From Saprospiraceae bacterium (GTDB lineage Bacteria; Bacteroidota; Bacteroidia; Chitinophagales; Saprospiraceae): a DNA stretch of 32,573 nucleotides. Where the stretch lies: positions 1-32,573 of the forward strand of contig JAIYAV010000253.1 in NCBI GenBank assembly GCA_027488855.1, given 5' to 3'. Within the stretch, counting starts at the first letter, position 1; each line of letters begins with the position of its first letter. The notes under the pieces were generated by a model. That model saw only the letters and a list, made by a program, of their open reading frames with translations. It made no database searches and was not told the origin of the DNA. The position numbers and the translations under genes are program-made. Shown here piece by piece: positions 25,707 through 31,756 of the stretch.

Positions 25707-25788
25707 GAGATTTAATACTGATTTAACGCAGCATACTCATCAGCCATTTGCCTTACGAAGGTAAGCCATGATGATGATGAGTATGTGC
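25686..25788 (-). promoter_or_regulatory. Alternative pairings of the his attenuator
   Basis: Pairing 1:2: CATACTCATC (25785-25776, within the His codons) with GATGAGTATG (25741-25732), 10 bp, extendable by one inner pair and by GCA/TGC past a bulge. Antiterminator: GGCAAATGG (25752-25744, immediately after the leader stop) with CCATTTGTC (25694-25686, the terminator's left-arm end and loop), nine pairs including one G-U. A ribosome finishing at the stop would cover GGCAAATGG and allow termination; one stalled on His codons would block 1:2 and leave GGCAAATGG free. Confidence 0.78.
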
Positions 25789-25803
25789 GAAAACAGCAAT
25801 CAT
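25753..25803 (-). CDS. hisL: his operon leader peptide
   Basis: 16 codons: MIAVFAHTHHHHGLPS, then TAA. Five of sixteen residues are histidine, four consecutive (codons 9-12) and one at codon 7, all CAT. It lies 127 nt before hisG and directly before the attenuator structures. The role is to sense charged tRNA-His: when it is scarce the ribosome stalls on the CAT run and transcription continues into hisG. The logic matches the enterobacterial hisL, although the sequence is different. The start is 11 nt after the tRNA-Phe CCA, with no Shine-Dalgarno. A longer frame passes backwards through the tRNA and is not meaningful. Alternative: a chance ORF, judged unlikely because composition, position and pairing all agree. 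Confidence 0.87.
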   Translation of the reverse strand: MIAVFAHTHHHHGLPS

Positions 25804-25814
25804 AAGATATAAAA

Positions 25815-25890
25815 TGGTGGTGCGGGCAGGAATTGAACCAGCGACACCAGGATTTTCAGTCCTGTGCTCTACCAACTGAGCTACCACACC
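25815..25890 (-). tRNA. tRNA-Phe (GAA)
   Basis: 76 nt with CCA encoded. Acceptor GGTGTGG with CCGCACC (one G-U), discriminator A, D stem GCTC/GAGC with AGTTGGTA loop, anticodon stem CAGGA/TCCTG with loop CTGAAAA (anticodon GAA), and T loop TTCAATT. The T stem is GCTGG against CCTGC, leaving a central U-U mismatch, which is odd for a functional tRNA. The his leader peptide begins 11 nt downstream on the same strand. A good promoter is upstream. Confidence 0.96.
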
Positions 25891-25924
25891 ATGTAAAGAA
25901 CTTGCCTTTTTCAGAAGGCGTGCG

Positions 25925-25957
25925 CAAATATACGGCGATGTTTTCCTTTTATCCAAA
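25925..25957 (-). promoter_or_regulatory. Promoter of tRNA-Phe and probably the his operon
   Basis: On the - strand TTTG (25957-25954), 21 bp, then TATATTTG (25932-25925): an exact match to TTTG-N19..21-TAnnTTTG. Transcription would start near 25918, some 28 nt before the mature tRNA. No comparable site exists between the tRNA and hisG. Confidence 0.78.
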
Positions 25958-26066
25958 CGCTGCATTAATTTTTTCAAAAAAAAAACACAAGTGGGGTGCT
26001 AAAAGTTCCCTGGGACTGGATTTTGCGTCTCAATAGTTGTAATTTTATCACTCAAAACCATTAGTC

Positions 26067-26498
26067 ATGAGCGAATTCGAACAAGTTGTCAAAGAAGGTA
26101 CCCAAAACATTGGCAAAAGACTGCGCCGCCTCCTTTTGTGGACGGTGTTGCTGGTTATTGTCGGTTTTTTGGGCTATATATTTCTTTATTGCAATTTCAC
26201 AGTGAGTAAAGGAACCACCAGTGGTACTTTGACCAACATCACTTACAAAGGGATTTTGTTCAAAACCCACGAAGGAAACCTGAATACGGGAACCATCAAT
26301 TTGAACCCTAACATTGCTCCAGATAGCAAAACACAGTCGATGAACGGCTGGAATTTTTCTGTGCCTAGTGCTGAAGTAGCTGAAAAACTGGATGCATTGC
26401 AAGGGCAAAGGGTGAAACTTTTTTACCGCAAAAAAGTAAATGCCATGCCTTGGCAAGGCAAAACCAACTATCTGGTCTACGACGTTAAAAAGCTCTAA
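26067..26498 (+). CDS. Small inner-membrane protein of unknown function
   Basis: 143 residues. A basic cytoplasmic N-terminus (KRLRR, about 17-21) precedes one transmembrane helix (LLLWTVLLVIVGFLGYIFLY, about 22-41); the remainder is a small beta-rich domain (VSKGTTSGTLTNITYKG through RVKLFYRKK to NYLVYDVKKL) that should face the periplasm. Similar proteins are widespread in Bacteroidota and are sometimes mislabelled as 6-phosphogluconate dehydrogenase; nothing here supports that. The stop codon is followed at once by the GTG of lrgA, so the two are translationally close and may act together, but this is inference. Confidence 0.78.
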   Translation: MSEFEQVVKEGTQNIGKRLRRLLLWTVLLVIVGFLGYIFLYCNFTVSKGTTSGTLTNITYKGILFKTHEGNLNTGTINLNPNIAPDSKTQSMNGWNFSVPSAEVAEKLDALQGQRVKLFYRKKVNAMPWQGKTNYLVYDVKKL

Positions 26499-26837
26499 GT
26501 GGACGTTTTACGGGGCTTGTTCCTGATCTTTTTGTTTTGGGCCACGGGTGAAACCATCTCCCAACTAGCAAAGCTACCCATACCTGGTGCCGTGATTGGC
26601 ATGCTGGCATTGTGGGTAGCTTTGCAATTGAAGTGGGTTTCGTATGCCACAATACAACCCAGTGCCAAAGGTTTTTTGGCCATCATGGGCGTTTTTTTTG
26701 TGCCACCTAGTCTGGGGATTTTGTTGCACGCTGAAAGGATGTTGCAATATGGTTGGAAACTGGCACTACTCGTGGTCGTCACTTCCGCACTCAGCGGATT
26801 GTCTACAATATTGGTATTCAAACTGCTGAATCGATGA
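26499..26837 (+). CDS. lrgA: CidA/LrgA family holin-like protein
   Basis: 112 residues with four hydrophobic segments. It starts at GTG directly after the preceding TAA, with no gap. The family pattern LPIPGAVIGMLALWVAL (about 26-42) and FFVPPSLGILLHAE (about 66-79) is clear. CidA/LrgA proteins are holin-like; with LrgB they have been linked to murein hydrolase control and, more recently, to export of pyruvate or small metabolites in Firmicutes. It overlaps lrgB by 4 nt (ATGA). Confidence 0.9.
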   Translation: MDVLRGLFLIFLFWATGETISQLAKLPIPGAVIGMLALWVALQLKWVSYATIQPSAKGFLAIMGVFFVPPSLGILLHAERMLQYGWKLALLVVVTSALSGLSTILVFKLLNR

Positions 26838-27520
26838 ATCCTTTCCACGAACCAGCCTTGATGATTGGCCTCACGCTGGGTGCATACCTGTGGGGCCAGC
26901 AGCTTTTTTTGAAGTACCGCAAATCCTGGCTCAATCCTGTTCTGGTGGCCATTATCCTGATTGCCACCGTGCTGCAAGTTGGAGGCGGAAAGGTGGAAGA
27001 CTATCTGGACGCTACCCGTGCGCTGGTTTTTATGCTATCACCTACAGTCATTTGCCTGGCTTTGATTTTGTATGAACAAACGGCTGCTTTGAAAAAAAAA
27101 GCGCTGGCGATCGTCGTGGCGGTTTGTACAGGAGGGCTGGTCAATGTGGTGGTAGGCGTGTACCTGAGCCGTTGGCTAGAATTGCCCGAACCCTTTGTCC
27201 AAGCGATGTCGACCAAAGCGGTCACTACCCCCATTGCGCTGGAGTTGAGCAAAGCCCTGGGCGGAGAAGCTTCGCTGACGGTAGCCTTTGTATTGCTGAG
27301 CGGAATCATGGGGGCGGTGTGGGGCTTGCCTTTTTTGCGCCGAGTTGGGGTCAAAGATGAGATGGCGACTGGTCTGGCGATTGGGACTGTTTCACATGGC
27401 ATTGGTACGGCTAGGGTGCAGCAGGAAAGTGACCTGATGGCCGCAGCGGCGGCGTTGGCGATGGCTTTAAATGGGTTATTTACGGCTTTTTATTTGCCGT
27501 ATTTGTACTTTTGGCTTTGA
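26834..27520 (+). CDS. lrgB: CidB/LrgB family membrane protein
   Basis: 228 residues from ATG 26834, which overlaps the lrgA stop. A longer open frame from 26753 is only out-of-frame lrgA. About six to seven hydrophobic helices; family signatures are TKAVTTPIALELSKALGG (about 132-149), LSGIMGAVWG (about 160) and the closing ATGLAIGTVSHGIGTARV (about 179-196). LrgB is the partner of LrgA in an antiholin-like or transport pair. Confidence 0.93.
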   Translation: MNPFHEPALMIGLTLGAYLWGQQLFLKYRKSWLNPVLVAIILIATVLQVGGGKVEDYLDATRALVFMLSPTVICLALILYEQTAALKKKALAIVVAVCTGGLVNVVVGVYLSRWLELPEPFVQAMSTKAVTTPIALELSKALGGEASLTVAFVLLSGIMGAVWGLPFLRRVGVKDEMATGLAIGTVSHGIGTARVQQESDLMAAAAALAMALNGLFTAFYLPYLYFWL

Positions 27521-27550
27521 TTTGAATTTGGGTGACCACAACGATACAAA

Positions 27551-27571
27551 GGGCAACCGCAAGGGTTGCCC
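27551..27571. repeat. REP-like hairpin upstream of pyrD
   Basis: GGGCAACC (27551-27558) pairs with GGTTGCCC (27564-27571) around GCAAG. The sequence, followed by CTACG, resembles short dispersed palindromes I recall from many bacterial genomes. It lies 18 bp before the pyrD ATG and may also end lrgAB transcripts, although no T-tract follows. Confidence 0.65.
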
Positions 27572-27589
27572 CTACGAAAATGACTGACG

Positions 27590-28630
27590 ATGAATTTGTA
27601 CCAAAACCTGCTAAAACCCCTGCTTTTTCGCATTGCGCCGGAACGGGCGCACCACCTCACGGTTGCTTTGCTCAAACTGGGCTTGGCGATACCTGGCCTA
27701 GGCGGCGCTTTACGCAAAGCGTATCAACTCAACGATGCCCGGCTGGAGCGGCATTTTTTGGGTTTAAAATTTAAAAATCCGGTGGGTTTGGCTGCTGGTT
27801 TTGATAAAGATGGCCATCATTACCACGCGATGGCGGCATTGGGGTTTGGGTTTGTGGAATTGGGAACGGTGACCCCCAAGCCGCAGGATGGGAATCCTCT
27901 GCCCCGTTTGTTTCGGCTCCCTGCCGATGAGGCACTGATCAACCGCATGGGGTTCAACAATGCCGGGGTAGATGCGCTGGTGGAACAACTCAAAAAACCT
28001 CGCCCCGCTGGCTTGATCATCGGCGGAAACATTGGCAAAAACAAATCAACACCCAATGAGCAAGCGCTCAACGATTACCTCTATTGTTTTGAGCGACTTT
28101 TTCCTTTTGTGGACTATTTTGTGGTGAATGTCAGTTCGCCCAATACGCCGGATTTGCGGGCTTTACAGGATAAAGAGCCTTTAAAGGAACTGTTGTCAGC
28201 CTTGCAGAAAAAGAACCATGAGCACCGCATTCCCACGCCGATTTTGCTCAAAATTGCGCCCGATTTAAACGAACAACAGCTAGATGACATCCTGGAAATT
28301 GTGCAGGAAACGGGCATTGCTGGGGTGATCGCCACGAACACCACCATCAGCAGGGAAGGGCTAATCGCTGGACCGATTGAATTGGAAGAAATTGGCGCAG
28401 GAGGCCTGAGTGGCCAACCCCTACGGGAGCGCTCAACGGAGGTGATTCGGTATTTGCATCAAAAATCTGAAGGGAAATTGTTCATCATTGGAGTAGGTGG
28501 GATCGCTTCGGCGCGGGATGCGCAAGATAAGTTTGAGGCTGGAGCAGCGTTGGTGCAGGTGTATTCGGGGCTGGTGTACGCAGGGCCGGAGTTGGTGAAG
28601 GAGATCTGTGAGGGGTTATTGGCGGGGTAG
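27590..28630 (+). CDS. pyrD: Dihydroorotate dehydrogenase (quinone), class 2
   Basis: 346 residues. It oxidises dihydroorotate to orotate in pyrimidine synthesis and passes electrons to menaquinone or ubiquinone at the inner membrane. The N-terminal helical extension (about 1-45, YQNLLKPLLFRIAPERAHHL) is the class 2 membrane-quinone domain. Barrel motifs: NPVGLAAGFDKDG (about 64-76), ELGTVTPKPQDGNPLPRLFR (about 93-112), INRMGFNNAG, GGNIGKNK, FVVNVSSPNTPDLRALQ with the catalytic Ser, LLKIAPDL, ATNTTI, GGLSGQPL and IGVGGIASARDA. It is convergent with xisI, 42 bp away. Confidence 0.97.
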   Translation: MNLYQNLLKPLLFRIAPERAHHLTVALLKLGLAIPGLGGALRKAYQLNDARLERHFLGLKFKNPVGLAAGFDKDGHHYHAMAALGFGFVELGTVTPKPQDGNPLPRLFRLPADEALINRMGFNNAGVDALVEQLKKPRPAGLIIGGNIGKNKSTPNEQALNDYLYCFERLFPFVDYFVVNVSSPNTPDLRALQDKEPLKELLSALQKKNHEHRIPTPILLKIAPDLNEQQLDDILEIVQETGIAGVIATNTTISREGLIAGPIELEEIGAGGLSGQPLRERSTEVIRYLHQKSEGKLFIIGVGGIASARDAQDKFEAGAALVQVYSGLVYAGPELVKEICEGLLAG

Positions 28631-28672
28631 ATACTGAGATAATTGTTGTTTAGGCTATTAAATTTTAAATGC

Positions 28673-29014
28673 TTAAGCCACCGCATACCCCATTTCCCCT
28701 CTCAATTCTGGAAATTGCAAACCCAAGACGATATCACTTTTAGGTATTCCTTTTTCTACTAACTCTTGAGCGATTAGTACATCTGTACGGTTTTCTTGAA
28801 CCCAGACTTTACTATTCTTAATATCAAAATGAAAGATTACATAAAACTGGTACTCATCACCTCGCCAGCCAGAATTGAGGAGTTGATAATGACCTCCATC
28901 TTTGTCTATAATTACCACTGCACTGAGTCCGTCGCGTTGATTGTTAAACATCTCTGCGTAGTCGCGGAGCGTTTCAATAAGGATTTTTTCATATTTTCTT
29001 AATCTTGTAGCCAT
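28673..29014 (-). CDS. xisI: XisI family protein
   Basis: 113 residues. Its arrangement matches XisI: YEKILIETLRDYAEM (about 8-22), DKDGGHYQLLNSGWRGDEYQ (about 38-57), HFDIKNSKVWVQENRTDV (about 62-79), AQELVEKGIPKSDIVLGLQ (about 82-100) and the typical end GYAVA. In Anabaena, XisI with XisH is needed for excision of the fdxN element by XisF, but its biochemical role is not established. It overlaps xisH by 16 nt, so both are made together. The DNA is clearly poorer in GC than the flanking genes. Confidence 0.9.
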   Translation of the reverse strand: MATRLRKYEKILIETLRDYAEMFNNQRDGLSAVVIIDKDGGHYQLLNSGWRGDEYQFYVIFHFDIKNSKVWVQENRTDVLIAQELVEKGIPKSDIVLGLQFPELRGEMGYAVA

Positions 29015-29418
29015 GCTTTGATTTCTTCAGAACTTGAGTCAAAAATAAGCACTTTTACTGTATAGCGCTTTAATGCTTTCAGTAAGATAGGAATTTTTTG
29101 GATTTTTTGATAGATTTTTTCTGGAATAGCTAGAAAAATTGCTCGTTCAGGATCCAACTCCTCAAGACCCAATTCATAGTCTAAATACTGTCCTAAAGCA
29201 GTATGGAATTCATTTGGAATACTTTCACTAAGAAAACTTTTCACTTCAACTAGAATTTTGCTATTTTCTTTTTGTGCTGCTAAAAGTTTTTCGGCACCAA
29301 GATCGACAGGATAGTTTACCCCTTCCAATTTTAAGAAATAAGGATCATGGGTAATTGTCCAACCATCTTTTTCAAGCGCGTGACGTACTTGGGTATGGTA
29401 TTTATCTTTTGCCGCCAT
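28999..29418 (-). CDS. xisH: XisH family protein, nuclease-like fold
   Basis: 139 residues from ATG 29418 (MAAKDKYHTQVRHALEKDGW, the conserved family start). A longer frame to 29580 reads into the preceding gene and is not family-like. Seen: ITHDPYFLKLEG, PVDLGAEKL (Asp39), KILVEVKSFL (Glu58, Lys60), then EFHTALGQYLDY and ERAIFLAIPEKIY. Asp39 and Glu58-x-Lys60 fit a PD-(D/E)xK nuclease core, as proposed for XisH. No XisF recombinase or fdxN-type element is present. It begins 101 bp after the response regulator, from AT-rich DNA. Confidence 0.9.
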   Translation of the reverse strand: MAAKDKYHTQVRHALEKDGWTITHDPYFLKLEGVNYPVDLGAEKLLAAQKENSKILVEVKSFLSESIPNEFHTALGQYLDYELGLEELDPERAIFLAIPEKIYQKIQKIPILLKALKRYTVKVLIFDSSSEEIKAWLQD

Positions 29419-29518
29419 TTCAGTTTTTATTTTTTGAAGATAAGTACTTATTAGTCTTAAAAATAAACAAAAAAAGTAATTAATTTGATTGATTTTGTAT
29501 TTTAATATTATTTGTTCT

Positions 29519-30898
29519 TCAATCCTCTTCTCCCCCTTCCACCACAATCCCATATTTCTCCAAGCGCCGATACAAGGCAAACCTCGTTATACCCAATGAC
29601 CGAGCCACTTTCGACAATTTATTCTGGTGAAAAGCCAGCGCACGTTTGATCATTTCCAGTTCCATTTCCTCCAGGGTCATGCTGCCCACTTCGGGAAATT
29701 TGGCGCTGCCTTTTTGGCCACTGCCCGCAGGCGGAAGGTTTTTTTGAAAATCAGCAACTCCCAATTCATCACTCATACTCAGGAGCACACTGCGTTCCAC
29801 CAGGTTTTTTAATTGGCGGATGTTGCCGGGCAGAGGGAGGTTTTTGAGCCATTGCTGGGCCTCCTTGTTGACGTACAAGTTGGGCCGATTGTAGAGGGTT
29901 TTGAGGTTGTTGACAAAAAAATTGACCAACGCTGGAATGTCTCCCGGACGCTCGCGCAAGGCGGGCAATTTAACCGTGATGAGGTTGATGCGGTAAAAGA
30001 GGTCTTCGCGGAAAGTACCCTGAGCGACCATCTCTTCCAGGTTGCGGTTGGTGGCGCAAACGATCCGTACGTCCACCGTTTTGCTGCGGCTGCTGCCGAG
30101 CGGTTCAAACGTGCGGTCTTGCAGTACCCGCAGGAGTTTGACCTGACTGGCCAGATCCAGGTCGCCAATTTCATCCAAAAAAATACTGCCTTTGTGCGCC
30201 ATTTCAAATCGACCCATTCGGTCCGTTTTGGCATCCGTAAATGCGCCACGCACATGGCCGAATAGCTCACTTTCAAACAAGCTAGATGAAATTCCACCCA
30301 GATTGACTTTGACAAAAGGGGCCTTGCTGCGTTTGCTATTGAGGTGTACGGCTTCAGCGATGAGCTCCTTTCCGGCACCACTTTCGCCAGTAATCAGCAC
30401 CGGGGCATCAGTGGGCGCTACCCGCCCGATTGATTCGAGCAGTTCCAACAAATGAAGATCTTCACCTACAATGTTTTCAAAATGGAATTGCTCATCCAGG
30501 CGTTTGCGGTTGGGAGATTGGGGCTTGGATTGGGCCAAATTGAGGATAGTGCGCACGGACTGCAACAAGGCTTCGTTCTGCCAGGGTTTGGTCATAAAGT
30601 CTGCCGCCCCAATTTTCATGCCTTCCACCGCCAACTCAATGCTTCCCCAACCCGTGAGCAAAATGACGGGCAATTGTGGTTGGATCGCCTTGATCCTCTT
30701 CAGGGTATCCAAACCTTCGGTTCCTACCGTTTCGATGGAAAAATTCATGTCCAAAATCGCCAGACGGGGGCTGTTTTTTTCCAAAAAAGCTAGCGCTTCA
30801 TGAGGAGAACTGGCAGCATGTACTTTGAAGCCCTCTTGTTGAAACAGGAGTGACAAGGAAGTTTGAATCGCATGATCATCGTCAATCAGCAGGATCAA
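29519..30898 (-). CDS. Sigma-54-dependent response regulator, NtrC-like
   Basis: 459 residues, cytoplasmic. The receiver domain (1 to about 120) has the acidic pocket IDDDH, the phospho-acceptor Asp in LAILDMNF (about 50), Thr in LLTGW and Lys in MTKPW. The AAA+ domain (about 140-375) has Walker A GESGAGKE (about 170-177), the sigma-54 contact loop GAFTDA (a variant of GAFTGA with Asp for Gly), Walker B GSIFLDEIGD (about 237-246) and the arginine finger region. A Fis-type helix-turn-helix (about 415-455) ends with ARSLGITRFALYRRL. Its stop is close to xisH. It is the last gene of the terC-usp-regulator unit (6 bp after usp); no histidine kinase is in the window. Confidence 0.94.
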   Translation of the reverse strand: MILLIDDDHAIQTSLSLLFQQEGFKVHAASSPHEALAFLEKNSPRLAILDMNFSIETVGTEGLDTLKRIKAIQPQLPVILLTGWGSIELAVEGMKIGAADFMTKPWQNEALLQSVRTILNLAQSKPQSPNRKRLDEQFHFENIVGEDLHLLELLESIGRVAPTDAPVLITGESGAGKELIAEAVHLNSKRSKAPFVKVNLGGISSSLFESELFGHVRGAFTDAKTDRMGRFEMAHKGSIFLDEIGDLDLASQVKLLRVLQDRTFEPLGSSRSKTVDVRIVCATNRNLEEMVAQGTFREDLFYRINLITVKLPALRERPGDIPALVNFFVNNLKTLYNRPNLYVNKEAQQWLKNLPLPGNIRQLKNLVERSVLLSMSDELGVADFQKNLPPAGSGQKGSAKFPEVGSMTLEEMELEMIKRALAFHQNKLSKVARSLGITRFALYRRLEKYGIVVEGGEED

Positions 30899-30904
30899 GG
30901 TGGA

Positions 30905-31741
30905 TCAGGATTTAAAGATGAGTACGGGAATATTGACTTCTTGGATGATTTCGTGCGCCAGGCCACTGCGGAAAATGCGATCCCAAAACCCTTTGCGGTT
31001 AGCAGTCAGTGCGATAAGGTCAGCCTTTACTTCCTGCATGTAGCGTTCGAGGTGGTCCATGATGTCCTCGCCTTCCAATACGGTAAAACTCACCTGGCGG
31101 TCTTCGTTGTCCTCTTCTACCGCACGCATGATTTTTTCCATTTGTTGTTTGGCCCAGATTTTTTCGGCGGGGTCGTCGTTGACGTGGACGAGGTACAAGT
31201 GGGCGTCCAGTGCCTGGCACCAGGCTACCATTTTTTCAATAGAAGCGAGGTTGGCTACATCAAAATCAGTAGCGTAAACTACATTGGATATCGGGGTAAA
31301 TTGAGCGCCGGGTGGGGTCATCAGCACCGGTGCTTCTGAATAATTGATCATTCGGGCAGAAAGGCCACCAAAAATTCGCCCAGCTAAACCCATGCGATTG
31401 CGCATGCCCATGATGATGAGGTCTGCATCGTATTGTTCGGTAAGGGTTTCAATACTATCCCACAACGAACCTCCAGCAATTACCCCTCGAATGGGTAGTT
31501 TTTGATCATTTGGAGCGATATTGGCCTGGATGAATTGCCGCAATTTTTGTAATTCTTCTACTTGCTCCTTGTCTTCGATTTCCGCCAGATCTCCCTTATC
31601 TTCCTGCACCTTAAAGTCGGCACCATCCTTAATGTGGGCGATGTATAGGTCGTTGTGCAAATGCCGGGTGAGATGCAAGCCATACAAAAAAGGCTGGGCA
31701 CTATTGAGGTGATAATCCGTAAGGCATAAAATGGAGTCCAT
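30905..31741 (-). CDS. Tandem-domain universal stress protein
   Basis: 278 residues, two UspA folds. Domain 1 (1 to about 140) begins MDSILCLTDYHLNS and ends with DLIIMGMRNRMGLAG and SEAPVLMTPP, the G-x2-G-x9-G like ATP-site region. Domain 2 (about 150-278) begins NVVYATDFDVANLASIEKM and ends DLIALTANRKGFWDRIF then NIPVLIFKS. Two-domain Usp proteins are cytoplasmic and respond to starvation, oxidative or energy stress. It lies between terC (15 bp) and the sigma-54 regulator (6 bp), pointing to a stress- or metal-related operon. Confidence 0.9.
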   Translation of the reverse strand: MDSILCLTDYHLNSAQPFLYGLHLTRHLHNDLYIAHIKDGADFKVQEDKGDLAEIEDKEQVEELQKLRQFIQANIAPNDQKLPIRGVIAGGSLWDSIETLTEQYDADLIIMGMRNRMGLAGRIFGGLSARMINYSEAPVLMTPPGAQFTPISNVVYATDFDVANLASIEKMVAWCQALDAHLYLVHVNDDPAEKIWAKQQMEKIMRAVEEDNEDRQVSFTVLEGEDIMDHLERYMQEVKADLIALTANRKGFWDRIFRSGLAHEIIQEVNIPVLIFKS

Positions 31742-31756
31742 TGAAGAGGGTCTTTT

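Noticed and set aside
25626..25830. T-box or other tRNA-sensing riboswitch before hisG
   Set aside because: No specifier loop or T-box consensus; the His-codon ORF and simple hairpins explain the region better.
25753..25977. A 74-residue frame on the - strand across the tRNA-Phe gene
   Set aside because: Most of it is the tRNA read in one frame (VVAQLVEHRTENPGVAGSIP-like text is typical of tRNA read-through). Only the last 16 codons, after the tRNA, make sense as the his leader.
26753..26833. Longer LrgB start at 26753
   Set aside because: It is lrgA read out of frame; ATG 26834 with ATGA overlap is the natural start.
29419..29580. N-terminal extension of XisH
   Set aside because: It overlaps the response regulator gene and lacks family similarity; conserved MAAKD start is at 29418.
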